A stretch of 64,000 nucleotides of DNA. It comes from Allomyces arbusculus (Eukaryota; Blastocladiomycota; Blastocladiomycetes; Blastocladiales; Blastocladiaceae). Below are positions 20,646-32,049 of the stretch, piece by piece. Location: NCBI GenBank assembly GCA_027604705.1, contig JADHYV010000016.1:186001-250000 (forward strand), written 5' to 3'. Within the stretch, counting starts at the first letter, position 1. Each line of letters begins with the position of its first letter. A model generated the notes under the pieces. It was not told where the DNA came from and ran no database searches. It worked only from the letters and a program-made list of their open reading frames with translations. A program made the translations under genes and the position numbers.

Positions 20646-22700
20646 ATGCCCGCCGCGTCCGCGACGCCCTCTGCTGCCGACCCTGCACCTCGGCGCCGCC
20701 CCCCGCTCCTTACTGATCTTGCCGCCAACACCGACGACCAACCGCGCCGCTCCGCGAGTGCGCGCGCACTGCAAGCCGGCAATACCGACGACACCCCGGC
20801 CGTCTTCTCCACGTCGCGCCGCTCGCTCCCTTCGCTTCCCCTCCCACACGCCGCCAACATGCCAAATGTTGCTGGCCGCAACACCTACGCGGCACTCCAC
20901 GGCCACGAGCACCACCACCACTCCCAGCAATACGTGCCACTCCCGCCGCGCCGGTGGTCCATTGTCATGGCACTGATCGTGTTCGGCGCGTTTCTGCTGC
21001 TCGAGCCGCGCCATCGCATCGACCCCGGTGGGACCGTGCCGGGACGCGTGCAGCAGGACATGGTGCGCAAGGCCGGCGCCGCGGTCGTGGCGGACAGCGA
21101 CCAGGTCATGATCCCGGCTCCGCCAGTACCCGCGCCCGTCAAGGTTGCCGGACCGGCCGCGGTAACCACGGCTGTTGTGATCACGACCCTTACGGCGCCC
21201 GCCGCGCCATCACCAACCGACGCCCCCACCGTCCCACCCGCCGTGCACCCGATCCCGCCCCAACCTGACGCTTCTGCGCCCGAATTCGACCCGACCACCG
21301 CCGCGCGCCTCATCACACAGCTCGCTCCGCGCCCAGAAGCCTACGACGGAACCTCCCCACGGCTCACCGACCCGCGGTGGGACGGCTACGTCGTGGCCAT
21401 CCACTCGGGCGTCGGCACCGCTGCCGAGCGCGTGCCCGTGCAGCTCAGCACTTTCTTACAGGGCGTGCGGCACATTGTCTTACTCGGCGACACCAACGAC
21501 GTCGAGATTGCCGGGATCCAAATGGTCGATGTCGTGCGCGGCGGACAGTATATTCGCGACGCTGAGGACCGGATGCGGCACAAGGAGGCGGCGAACAACC
21601 TGGGCAAGCGGTCTGTTCCCAATCCAGAACACGACGACCCAGCGCCCGCCGCGAACGCGACCTCCAAGCATCTCGCCAAGCGCGACGACGCGCGGTTGCG
21701 CGAACACGTGCCGAACCAGAACTCGGACGGGTGGCGCGGCGACGCGCACAAGTTTATCCCCGGCGCGTTGGCCATGTATGACCGGTACCCCAACGCCAAA
21801 TGGTACCTGATTCTCGACGACGACACTTACATGTTCATGGAAAACCTGCACGTCATCCTCGACCAACTCGACGGCGACCAAGTTTATTATTTCGGAAAAT
21901 ACTACCCGTCCGGCGGCTGTCCTGGCGGCACCGTCTGGCCCGACGGGCCCGTTTTCGCGCACGGTGGCGGCGGAATTGTCATGTCGCGCGCGGCCCTCAC
22001 GCAGATGCTGGGAGTCGCGGACTCGTGTATCGTCAAGTACCGCGACTGCTTTGCGGGCGATATTCGGCTCGCGCAGTGCATGCGCGATGCCGGGATCCAG
22101 TTTCATGCGACGGTTGCGCCGGATTTGTTTCATAATGTGGCCCCGCATGTCGCCAATTTCGGCGGGTACGAACAGGGCACCGCGTGCCGCCGCGTCGTCT
22201 CGTTCCACCATTTGACCCCGCACGCGATGATGCGGTTGTATGCGGCGGACCGCGACGCGCATCGCGCCGCGATAGACCGCGTCAAGGCCGGACAGGGGCC
22301 AGCGGACGTGCCCAAGCACTGGGTGCCGCGGACGGCGGAGGGGAAAGCGCGGCAAGGGGCGCTGCAGGCGCACGCGCCGCATATTGACTCGTTGCCGTCG
22401 ACGTTCTACGCGCCGGTCACGCAGGCCGACGTGTTTCGCCGTATTGTCGAGGCGGATATGGGCGAGTTCGATTACCAAGTGCGCCGGCACGCGCCCGCGG
22501 GGAAGAAGATCACGCCGTGCCGGATGCCGAGCGAAGGGCGCGCCGCGTGCGAGGCCGATCCGACATGTGCGAGCTGGGATTATAGTCCGCTCGATCAGGC
22601 GTGTTACTTGTCGGAGGGGGTCAGGAAGGCGGAGCCTGCGCTCGGGTTCTCGTCGGGCGTGATCAAAGGGAGGTACAGGTGCGACGCGGCTGTATGGTGA
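20646..22700 (+). CDS. type II membrane glycosyltransferase, Fringe/GT31-like, with PAN-like C-terminus
   Basis: A single exon of 684 codons. The cytosolic N-terminus of about 105 residues is Ala/Pro-rich with a histidine run. One signal-anchor helix (WSIVMALIVFGAFLLLE) is followed by a Pro-rich stem. The catalytic part contains KWYLILDDDTYMF with the DDD metal/nucleotide-sugar motif at 391-393, FGKYYPSGGC, FAHGGGGIVMSRAAL and DCFAGDIRLAQCMRDAG. This matches the Fringe/beta-1,3-glycosyltransferase (GT31) pattern. The last 60 residues carry spaced cysteines (PCRMP, ACEADPTCASWDY, ACYL) like a PAN/apple module. A Golgi location is expected. Donor and acceptor sugars cannot be told from sequence. 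An internal ATG at 20859 would shorten the tail without affecting the anchor. Confidence 0.85.
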   Translation: MPAASATPSAADPAPRRRPPLLTDLAANTDDQPRRSASARALQAGNTDDTPAVFSTSRRSLPSLPLPHAANMPNVAGRNTYAALHGHEHHHHSQQYVPLPPRRWSIVMALIVFGAFLLLEPRHRIDPGGTVPGRVQQDMVRKAGAAVVADSDQVMIPAPPVPAPVKVAGPAAVTTAVVITTLTAPAAPSPTDAPTVPPAVHPIPPQPDASAPEFDPTTAARLITQLAPRPEAYDGTSPRLTDPRWDGYVVAIHSGVGTAAERVPVQLSTFLQGVRHIVLLGDTNDVEIAGIQMVDVVRGGQYIRDAEDRMRHKEAANNLGKRSVPNPEHDDPAPAANATSKHLAKRDDARLREHVPNQNSDGWRGDAHKFIPGALAMYDRYPNAKWYLILDDDTYMFMENLHVILDQLDGDQVYYFGKYYPSGGCPGGTVWPDGPVFAHGGGGIVMSRAALTQMLGVADSCIVKYRDCFAGDIRLAQCMRDAGIQFHATVAPDLFHNVAPHVANFGGYEQGTACRRVVSFHHLTPHAMMRLYAADRDAHRAAIDRVKAGQGPADVPKHWVPRTAEGKARQGALQAHAPHIDSLPSTFYAPVTQADVFRRIVEADMGEFDYQVRRHAPAGKKITPCRMPSEGRAACEADPTCASWDYSPLDQACYLSEGVRKAEPALGFSSGVIKGRYRCDAAVW

Positions 22701-23340
22701 TGGGAAGGGACTAAGCTGTGAGCTGGAGATGGAGGACTGATTGGGAGTGGATTGGATGCGGTGCACGTCGTGCGAGGACTGCGGGATGGTGTGGTGGGGA
22801 CACATGATAACCGTTTTTTGCGTTGACACGCTCTGTATCAACGTGATGGCAGAGACAAGCTCTGAAGGATTGGAGACGGTCTTGGACCGTTTCTCGATCT
22901 GCGTCGCTTCCGCGTCAGATGCCGCCCGGAAAGCACGTGATAATGACGCAAACAGGGCGGCAAGAGGCTCAGTCGCGGCAACTGCCCCGCGCGACGACAC
23001 ACCGGCGCGCTGGGAATGACGACGACGACGACGACGCAGGGGCCCGGCGACCAGAGGCGGAGGCCAGATGGCCAAAGTTGCAATGGAATGCAGCAGCTCG
23101 CCTACCTGACCGGTGGTCCAAGAGAGACTGTCGGGCAACCTCAGTCTCCCCCACTCAAACCAACCTCAGCAAGCACTGTTCAGCAGCCGTCGTTGACTTG
23201 GTCTTCTGGCAAGGATTTTCCTGGCTTTTTCAACGACAACTTCGACCCGTTGAACGTCAGCTGTCTGTCGACGAGCCCCGCTGCAACTCGCCGTTACCTG
23301 CCGGCCGAGACGCTCCAGCTCCAACACCTACAGCTCAATC
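22701..23340. other. intergenic
   Basis: About 640 bp between two plus-strand genes. It includes a short GAC/ACG triplet run around 23018-23036. The last 200 bases are pyrimidine-rich and should contain the promoter and leader of the F-box gene. No other feature was seen. Confidence 0.5.
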
Positions 23341-25712
23341 ATGGAGCAATTGCCGTGCGAGCTTCTTGACCGCATCCTGAGCGAGCTACCGGAGCGGGAC
23401 CTCGTCGTTGCCGCGCGCGTGTGCCGCGAATGGTACATGGTCTCACGGTGGAGGAGAGTACGTTTCTGTTCACGTCCAGATTGGTCAACGTTTCGGACCT
23501 CTTCTCATCAGATTTTGCATCAATTCAGTCGCTCGTCGTTCGTGCCGTCCCGGCCATCCACGACATCAACACCATTCTGCGCGCGCACACGGGCCTGCAT
23601 GCGCTGAGCCTCGTTTTTGCTGGCCGCGCAACGCGCATCCCGCCCAACCCCATCTCGGCCAAGACCGCGCTCGTCCAGGACCTGCACCGTATCTCTGAGC
23701 AGTTTGCGGGCCACCCGACGCTGCGCCATGTGAGTGTCGAGTCGGACCTGGCACTGCGCGGCGTGCTCAACTGCCCGCAGCTCGAGTCGCTCAACGTCGA
23801 CACGTCCATGACCTACGACGTGCAGGCTGATATGACCTCGGCGGCCGCACTCGGCACGGGAACGCCGGGTATGGACTGGGCGCTCGAAAAGAATGGGCGT
23901 AATATCGCGCACCTGCTCCAGCTTTTGCCAAAGCTGCGCAGGTTGACCATCAACCGGCCGATTTTCTTTGCGTACCCCGTTGAGCAGGCTGGGACGAGGG
24001 CGCGCGCGTCGCACCAAGTCGCCGAGGCCCCGTTTTCGCTGATTAAAGCGTCGCAAGCGCCACGTCGTGCAGGCGAACGGCACCGCGCGCTCGAGTCTCT
24101 TGAGGTGAGCCAGCTGCCCATGTGGTCGCTCATCAACCTGCTCGGGTTCATCCAGCGCGGCCACCTGCCGAACCTCACAACCCTCTCTCTCGAAGCCGAC
24201 CTGCACATGCCGCACGGCATCATCACCTCACTCTCCGTCGGGTGCCCGACGCTGCGCGTCCTGCGCCTGCAGCACGTCAAACTCGGCCCCGACCACCTGT
24301 TTGAACTCTTGACGTGCGGCGACCTCGCTTCCAACCTGCGCGAACTGTCAATGTCGCACGTTGAGGCCTACGCGCCTACAGCACACGGACTCTACGACCC
24401 GCTCCTGCGCGCGATCGCGCGGTCCTTCCCGTCGCTCGAGTCGCTCAAACTCGTCTACTGCGACTGGATCACGTCCCCCATGGTCCCGGCCTGGGCCGTG
24501 CCCCTTTTCGACCCGGCGACGCCCGCACCTGTGCGGTCGATGCGCACGCTTGATGTGTTCGACCTGGACGCGAATAACTGCGTGCGGTTCACGGCACTCG
24601 TCCTGCTCTTCCCAGACCTCGAATCCATGCGCGTACATCTCGCCTACGCTGACCTGCCGCAAATCGAAGTCGCCGCGCAATTCGCACGGTTGCAGCACCT
24701 TGAACTACGGTGCAAGGGCACGACCGTGCCAATTTCCGCGGAAGCGCCGACGATTGTCGTCGAGCCCCCGCCCGTCGTGGGCTTTGCCCTGTCGAGTTCG
24801 GCACTGACGTCGCTGTTCCTCTGGACCCCGCCGCCGAAATCGTGGCTGCTCGAGTACGCGGTCCTGCCCATGGCGCCGCACTTGACGCGGATCGTCTTGA
24901 ATTACCCGTCGACGGCGTTCACGGACTTGGTCGTGCACGCGGCGCCCGTGGTGCTCGGCGCGCTCGAGCACTTGGAAGTGCGCGCGATTGGCGCTGACGG
25001 TGGGCGCAACGCGCAGCGGCTCGTTCGCGCGTTCACGCACGACGCGCCGAAACTGAAGTTTTTGCATCTCGAGGCGCTCTACCACCAGGCGGCCAAGTTG
25101 GACGTCGACTTGGTCGACCAGTTGGTCACAAAAGCCCCGCGGCTGCGCGCGCTCGAAGTGCAGAATTACGCAATCACGGTGGACGTGTTGGAGCGGTTAT
25201 GCAACGCGCCGTGGCAAGCGCACTTGCATCACCTCGAGTTGTGCGGTGCGGCGATCGAGGCCATGAATGTGGCATTGCTGGATGCAGTGCTCGATGTGGT
25301 CCGCGCGTACCGCGCGCTCCGGTCGTTGTCGTTGTCGGTTAATCGGATCGCGGATCCGGCGTGGGAGCTGGTCCTGGCGCTCAGTCAGTGCACGGCAGGC
25401 GTGCGCCATTGGCCCATGGATCAGCCGGTCAGCCGGTTCGTGCAGCGCAGCGACTCGGCCGTTGATTTGACGTTGGAGGAGCACGAGACGACGGGCCGCT
25501 CGTTGTCGGGGACGGGCACGGGCCTGGACGAGGCCGTGGCCGCCGTGGACCTGGAAGACCCGGTGGACAAGACAGTCGGGTACCTGGCGAGTGCCAAGAT
25601 CGCAGCCGAGCGCCGCCGGATGCTCCAGACGGTTCTGGCGCGGTCGTTCTCGGGGATCGAGTCGCTGGCGGTGTGGACGAAGTTGTCGTGCCGCGGCTTG
25701 GCCAACATTTAG
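23341..25712 (+). CDS. F-box / leucine-rich repeat protein
   Basis: Two exons (23341-23457 and 23529-25712; 71-nt intron with GTACGT and TTCAG) give 766 residues. The short first exon is an F-box: MEQLPCELLDRILSELPERD, then VCREWYMVSRWRR. The remainder has irregular leucine-rich repeats (for example LTTLSLEADLHM, LRVLRLQHVKLGPDHLFELL, LESLKLVYCDW, LRALEVQNYAIT). This is the layout of FBXL-type substrate receptors of SCF ubiquitin ligases, in which the F-box binds Skp1 and the repeats recruit substrate. Two closer splice acceptors were rejected because one makes a stop and the other breaks frame. The C-terminal 120 residues are not repeat-like. Substrate is unknown. Confidence 0.82.
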
Positions 25713-25882
25713 ATTGAGTGAACGCCTGTCAATTTTCCTGTATTGTTAACTTCGAATTTTTTTACATGCATGTAGAATCGTTGGGTAGTCGTGTTCGAAT
25801 AAATCCATCCTCGTTGCTGCCTTGCTCCAAGTTCCATCGCAATAGACCCTCGCTCGCGTCACCGCCCGTCCTGCCCCGACCT

Positions 25883-28838
25883 TCACATGCTGTTGCCCAT
25901 CCGCGAGGCCGGCTTGGATCCGTTCCCCGCCGTCTCGTCCTCCTCCTCCGTCTTCTCCACCTCCCCCTCCACCTTGGGCTTCTCGTGCTCGTGCCAGTTC
26001 AAGAACGCGCCATGGAACCCAAACGGCACGACCGCACCCGGGTCCAACGACGCGCGCGCACGTTCGGTAAACGTCTTGGCGTCCAAGACGAGCAAAAAAC
26101 TCGTCGACCGGAACCCGTCCAACACCACACTCAGCACAACCCCATCGTCCTCGATTCCCGCCACATACCCGCCACCTGCCGACTGCGCGGCCGCCGCAGG
26201 CGACGGCACGAACAAGGGCTCGCACGGGTAACACCCGTAAGCTCGCCACTCGGTCATCGCGCCCGTCTGCACGTTCGTCTTGGCTAACGAGTCAAATGGC
26301 ATCCGCGCCGTGCCCACCACCGAGTACGCGTACTGGTACTGCGGGCACATCACGGCGAACGGACTGATCACGGGCAGTTCGGGCCCCGGACCCGACCGGA
26401 TCTCGAAGGTCGCGCGCGGGTAAGTCCCCGCGGTGGCCGTCGACGAGACGGACGCGTCGATCGCGGCCTCGGCGGGCGCCGACGAGTCGCGGCGCGCCCA
26501 GAGCCAGTTCCGCAGCGATCCGAGGAGCGTCGACGCGGTCCCTGCGGCGGTGCCCGCGGCCGCACACGTGCGCACGCGCGCGAGCGTGTACCGGCGCACG
26601 TAGGTGTTTTCGAAATTGGTGGTGCCGGACCGGAATTTCTCCATGTACATTTCCTGGATCGCCGAGGGCGTGCGGTAGGCGCACAGGTCGACGGTCAAGT
26701 TCACGTCGGACGATCCGTCGGCCGTCTTGACGGGTTCCTCAAACGCGTTGATCGTGTGGAAGAAGAAGAACGGGTCCGACTCGTAGGTGGCCACGTGCTT
26801 TTTCAGGCGCCGGTCGACAACGTGGAAGTAGGTCGGCGTGTTGCCGTGCCACTCGAGCGCCGACGCGACTTGCTTGGTGAAGACGATGCCGATCCCGCCG
26901 TACGCCCAGTAGTACGGGCAACAGATCAGGATAACGTAGTTGGGCGTGAGCCCAAACGCGTGGATGTACGACGCGTGCCGCGACGGGATCGTCGCCAAGA
27001 TTTCCCCACCCTCCGGGTGGTCCTTGGACAGCGAAAACACGTGTGTGCGAATCACGGGGCCCGGTTCCTGCAAAAACTGGAAGTACTCGCCCGTGATCGG
27101 GTCGTATTGCTCGTGCGCCGACGACATGATCCCCCGGAACGCCGGGTTGATATCCGTGTAGGTCATGTACCCGCGCGACTCGAGCGTTGTTTCGTCGAGC
27201 TCTTGCAGAATGTTGGCGTCGGTCTTGGCGAGTAGGATCGGGCGCGTCGTCGGCTGGCCGGGCGGGACGTCGGGACCGAGAAACAGCGGGAACCGCGGGG
27301 TCACGGCGACGTTGACGTTGAATTCCTTGGGCACGTCGAGCGTCGCCTGGAAGAACTTCTTGAAGAACGTGTCAGTAGGACTTTGCGATTGAGCTAGAAA
27401 ACGAGCGAGTGGTGCCGGCGATCAGTTTGCATCCCAAGGTTCTGGCCATGCGTCGTGCATTAAAAAAAAGGACGTACCAAAAGTCAGCGGCAGCGTGCCA
27501 GTCTCCTTCATAGTCTTTTCCTGCGTCTCGGACGTGAACCGGTTGCGGTAGTAGACCTTGCCCTTTTCAACCTCGAACCGGTGCATCAGACTGAAGCCGT
27601 CAAACCAGTGATCGATCTCGACGACCTTGTGCGCGCCCGAGTCTTCCTGCTGCAACTCGGTCTCGACCTGGAACTTGCCCGGGCCGCAGCTATTTTCGTC
27701 CACACGCCGTCAACTCGTGAATTTGACATCCCAGCGTCGCTGCCCACACTCTCCACCCACTCGCGCACTCGAAAACAACAAAAACAGAAAACCGTACCGA
27801 TAGAACACGCCCGAAACCCAGTCTGGGATCTTTCCATCAATGCTCAACTCCTTGGGCGACTGCACCTCGTCGCAGTTGCTGAACCCGAGCAAGTAACCCT
27901 CCGGGAACTCGGCCGCCGACTCGAACGACTCGATACTCACACCAATATCGGGCTCCGAGATCTCGCCCAATGGATCCGCCACGGTCATGCCCGGCGCACG
28001 GAACGCCGACATACGGCGTCCGCCCGCTGCGGCGCCGGCCTGCACGTAGGTCTGCGACTGCGAGCTGCGGCGCCGAATCTTGTCGGTTCTCGACCGTTTC
28101 GCGTCGTCGAGCGATTCCATGACAACGACACCGTTCTTGACAAGCACCGACGCGCGCCGGCCGGTCGTGGCCGCGGACATCATTGCGGCGCCGGCGAAAC
28201 CGAGGGTCGGAATGCCCGGATGCGCCATGGAGATGCGGCGCGAGGAGCGGCGCGCGGGGTCTGGAAAGGGGGTGCGGAGGCGGAATTGGAAGGGGGGCGT
28301 TAGCGAGTAGCGATGGACGTGTGGCACGGCCGCGATTTGGACGTGACGCGCATACCATTCTTCCTAGAGTGCACGATCGGAACAAGGCGTTAGAATGCGT
28401 TCCACCGATTTGATCAGGACACGGCCGCACAGCATACTTTGCACCCGAAAAGTTGTTGGCCGACGAATCCCCGCTCCCCGACGCCTGCTGCTTCTCATCG
28501 GGCACGACCAGACGCGGCGGAACGAGCGACATGCGGCGCAGCGCCTGCTTGAGGCTCAGCGTCGACGCGCTCTCGGGGAGCGCGCCCTGCACTGCGGGCT
28601 TGACGGGACCGGTCGCATCTTGCCGGAACCCGGCCGAGTTGGTGAGTGTGTTGTCGAGCGACGACGTGGCCGGCGCCGCCACCGGGGCTTGGCCGTCCTC
28701 CTCGGGCACCTCGAGCAAGGACTCGCCGGACGTGCGCGTCGGCGCTTCGGCTTCGACCGCCTCGGTCTCGGGAATGCTCGTGATCTGGTAGCTTTCGCGC
28801 CGGAACGGGCTTTTCGCGCGGTTGCTGGCGGTCGCCAT
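25883..28838 (-). CDS. carotenoid cleavage oxygenase (RPE65/CCD family)
   Basis: Four exons are proposed: 28838-28445, 28359-27798, 27689-27478 and 27393-25883 (892 residues). The catalytic region starts with GKIPDWVSGVFYRCGPGKFQV and HWFDGFSLMHRF. All four iron-ligand histidines are present in family context: SSAHEQYDPITGE, YIHAFGLTPNY, FFFHTINAFEE and VPFGFHGAF. Such enzymes cleave carotenoids oxidatively, for example to retinal or apocarotenals, using Fe(II). The N-terminal 300 residues are Ser/Ala/Arg-rich, not part of the enzyme fold and possibly a targeting or regulatory region. The weakest join is exon 1 to 2 (GTGCAA donor, GGAAG acceptor); exon 1 might belong to a separate transcript, with translation starting near 28229 (MAHPGIPTLGF). 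The other joins restore conserved residues in frame. Confidence 0.87.
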
Positions 28839-30059
28839 GGTGGAGATGCGTGTGCGTCGCCGAGGTTAGAGGGTTCAAAGAGAAAATGGGACAGAGCGGG
28901 CGTAGATCGCGCAGGGCAAGCGACCCGAGGTCCTATCCCGTCGTGATCGCGGCGGTCCAACAACCCGTGTCGCTTGGCCAACGCCGTGTTTGTGCGATCA
29001 GGAACGGCCTCGGTGACGGAAGAAATCATGCGGCGTCAGCGACAACGAGCAGCTGGAAAAGGTTCGCGCGCGGGGTGGTCCAGGGGGTGCGCGCGGAGCT
29101 GAGCCGGGGCTCCCCCTGGTCTCCAGCGCGGGGCCACGGCAGTTCTTGAGCTCGACTTGGCGGTTGTGAGCACAACACGGCCAATGACGGAGAATGACGG
29201 GTCTCGGCCATCATGGACAGGATTGCAGCAAGTCGGAGCATTCGTCAGGAATCCTCTTGTGTATCCTGCAGCAGAATATCGATGCTGTTATTTCCTCCAG
29301 ACCAGACCAGTCCAAGAGCTTGGCGGTGTGACTCAGAAGTATGAAATGTGTATGTACCATCATGGTCTTGCCTGAGAAACGCTACTGGCAGCAGCGCCAG
29401 TACGAAGAATCAGGTCACTGTTCACTCATCACATCGACACCATGCGCGGGAAGGGCCATGACCAAGAGGCATTTGTGACCAAGAAGCATTTGTGACCAAG
29501 AAGCACGAAATGGTCAACTGTTACTTGTCAGCCATGATGGACTTGGGGAGGCTGCGAGCGTGGGGAGGAGGACAGTGACATGTTGGCGTCATGTCACAGT
29601 CACATTTGCCGGTCAGTTTGGCGTAATGCTTGACGGCTGCGCGCTTCAACAGGCATGAACAGCGCTCGTGCAACAATGGTCAATAGATTTTCGTCTGCGG
29701 CGTGGAGCGCGTGTACAACCCAAGGGACCTGATGGTGGTGCTGAAACGAGACACCAGTGACGGCAAGAATAGATGGCGAAGGACTACATCGAGATATAGA
29801 ATTCACACAAGGAGAACTAACGGAAGCGGGCGAAGAAAAGGGGAAAAGAGGGGTGCGGTGGATCAGGTCGACACAGATGTGGGCGCCAAGGACTAGACGC
29901 AACCAGAGACCGACATGAAGCAAATCGAGGGACCAATTATTGATGGTGAGAGGAATTTTATGGCTACGTGCCATTTCAAGCTGACCACCGGCACTCAGCT
30001 CTGCAGGAGCCACCAGGTCAGGCGCACCCCCGAGGCGGGCCATTACCACAGGAAAGCAA
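28839..30059. other. intergenic
   Basis: About 1.2 kb between two minus-strand genes, with somewhat lower GC than the flanks in its middle. It contains a small tandem repeat (listed separately). Open frames here are mostly mirrors of the neighbouring gene. No RNA gene or transposon ends were recognised. Confidence 0.45.
29459..29505. repeat. 17-bp minisatellite, nearly three copies
   Basis: The unit TGACCAAGAAGCATTTG is repeated head to tail: copy 1 differs at one base, copy 2 is exact, and copy 3 diverges after 13 bases. It lies in noncoding DNA. Confidence 0.85.
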
Positions 30060-31947
30060 TCACCAGGGCTCATCATCGCAAGGGCCGCCGCCCCAGCCGC
30101 ACCCACCGCAATAGTTGTTGCAGCCGGGGTCGCTCCACCAGCAGGCAGCAACGTTCTGGTGCTCATGCGTTTCCGAGCTAACGCCCATGAACGCGGTTGT
30201 CGCCTTGTACTTGGCGCCCGTCGTGCACGACACGTTAAGTTGGTAGTAGTCCTCGCTGTAGAGGTCCATCCACAGCGCCGGCATGGCCTTGGTGCCAGTG
30301 GCGATCCGCGCCTCCGAAATTTCGTCGTCCGAGTCGTTGTGGTTGACGACGTGGCCAACGATCGCGCACGTCTGCATGGTGTAGGCCATGGGGCTCAGCT
30401 GGTGCGTGTGCCACGCCAAATCAATCGCCATCGTCGGCACAAACGTGGTCTTGGGGCGCGTCGCGACCATGGCCGCGAGGAACTTGGGGTACTGTGCGAG
30501 CGCAGTCGTGTTGTGGTGGTAGACAGCGTGCAGACCGGCCGAAACGACCTTGGCGATCTTGGCCGAGAAGCGGCGCTGCCGACGCACCGCGCGAATCATG
30601 TCCATGGACCACGGACCCGTCGTCACATCGCGGTGCGCGTGAAGAACCATGCCTAAACGGCGCTTGTTGCCAGGCAGCACGAGCTTGTCGGCGGCCGCGG
30701 CCATGACGGGCTCAAACACGAGCGTCTGGATGTCGGACCAGGTGGAGAGAGTAGGGAGCGCGTTGGCGTGCTTGGCCCACGTCGTCTTGTCAAACAGCGC
30801 GGCAACATCGGCCATGTTGACGTGCTCCTTGCCGACAAGCATGCGCGTCTTCGGATGTGTTTGCGTGCCGGCGATCCGAGCGAGCGGCGCGCAAGCAGCG
30901 ACCATCAAGAAACGGCGCACAGCCACATGCTCGGCCGTAAACGCGGCGTTGCACGACGTGCACGAGTGCGCCTGCGCGTGCAGACGGAACGACGCGTACT
31001 CGGCCATGGTCATGGCCTGCTCGTTCTTGCACGATGGGCACTGGACCTTGTCGGTGACCTTGGCCTCGTCGATCGTCGCGGGGGTCAGGTCAAACGGCTG
31101 GTCGGCGGGCATGTGCGCCGCCCAGAACTCGCGCGCCGTGTCGAGGTCCGTGAGGTCGCCCATGAGCGTCTTGGCCTGGTGGAAAGGGAGAGCGTCGAGA
31201 AAGTGTCAGAATTGTGAGCAAATATGGCGACAATGACGACAGCAGCGATATTTTGAATTTTACGAACCAAGCGGAGCAGCGGGAAGTTGATGCGCACAAC
31301 AGTGCGGCCATAACGACGCTGCATGTCCTCGACGTAGCGGATCGGGCTCAGCTAATAATGATTACAAAAGTAACGAAATCAGGAAATGCATCTGACCGTA
31401 GATCTTTCTCGAGGAGAGCCTTCGAAGTACCATGTGCGAGTGCCAAAACATGGCCACGTCAAGCGGCGGGAGCGGTGGGTTCTCAACAATCGACGCGTCC
31501 TTGGACACGGCTTGGGCAAGCGCGTCCATGAATGCAAGGTAGCGCGCCTCCGAGCAGCAGAGAAGGGCGCTGGACCATTAAAAGTCAGAAGTCAATGGCC
31601 ATTCTGTCACGAGCGACACATCCAACGTACAGATCCTTGGCCTCGTCCTCATGTCGCATTTGATGGTGAAACGCGGCAAGAAGAAACATGTGCGCCATCA
31701 AGCTGTCGCGGGAAACCAAATCCTTGGTGCGCTCGCCAATCAATTCGACGAGCTTGGTCAGTGCGACCTCGTCGACCTTGTCCTCATTTTGCGCAGCTTG
31801 CACGATCAACGCGTGGGCAGCGAGCGCGACGTCGGTAGGCGTCGAGTCAGCGAGCTGTACGTTATCCACGGTACCATCGACCAATGCCAGGGGCGGGACG
31901 AGGACAGCTTCGATAGGAAGAGCCGTGGCGACAGCGGCGGTCGACAT
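30060..31947 (-). CDS. GRDP-like (DUF1399) protein, intact copy
   Basis: Four exons: 31947-31631, 31569-31431, 31351-31268 and 31175-30060, coding 551 residues. Splicing joins FWHSHM to LSPIRYVEDMQRRYGR, giving the first WHxH-LSP motif (residues 148-151), and AIDLAWHTHQLSP gives the second at 435-438. These paired motifs and the Cys/Gly-rich end (NYCGGCGWGGGPC) are typical of plant and fungal glycine-rich-domain-like proteins of the DUF1399 family. Between them is a CPSC ... CTSC zinc-ribbon-like set (about 226-255). Biochemical function is not established; plant members are linked to stress and development. A TATAAAG lies about 85 bp upstream of the ATG. A truncated duplicate lies at 36.6-37.9 kb. 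Confidence 0.82.
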
Positions 31948-32030
31948 CTTGGTGCTTGATGGCGAGGTGGTCGAGCGCTTTGCTGGTCGTCGTTGCCGGG
32001 AGAGATGGAATCGTTAGCGACGTAGCATCC

Positions 32031-32037
32031 CTTTATA
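32031..32037 (-). promoter_or_regulatory. TATA box of the GRDP-like gene
   Basis: TATAAAG on the minus strand about 85 bp upstream of the start codon at 31947. The corresponding place in the truncated copy (about 37957-37964) reads GATAAAT, so the element appears weakened there. Confidence 0.5.
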
Positions 32038-32049
32038 GCATTCGTTCAT

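Noticed and set aside
21480-23138. Minus-strand frame of 552 codons
   Set aside because: Mostly antisense to the glycosyltransferase, whose plus-strand frame has the DDD motif and membrane anchor; long antisense frames are expected at this GC content.
28360-28440. Carotenoid oxygenase exon 1 donor at GTATGC joined to CTCTAG
   Set aside because: That join leads to a stop codon about 20 codons later; the GTGCAA donor with the next AG keeps frame.
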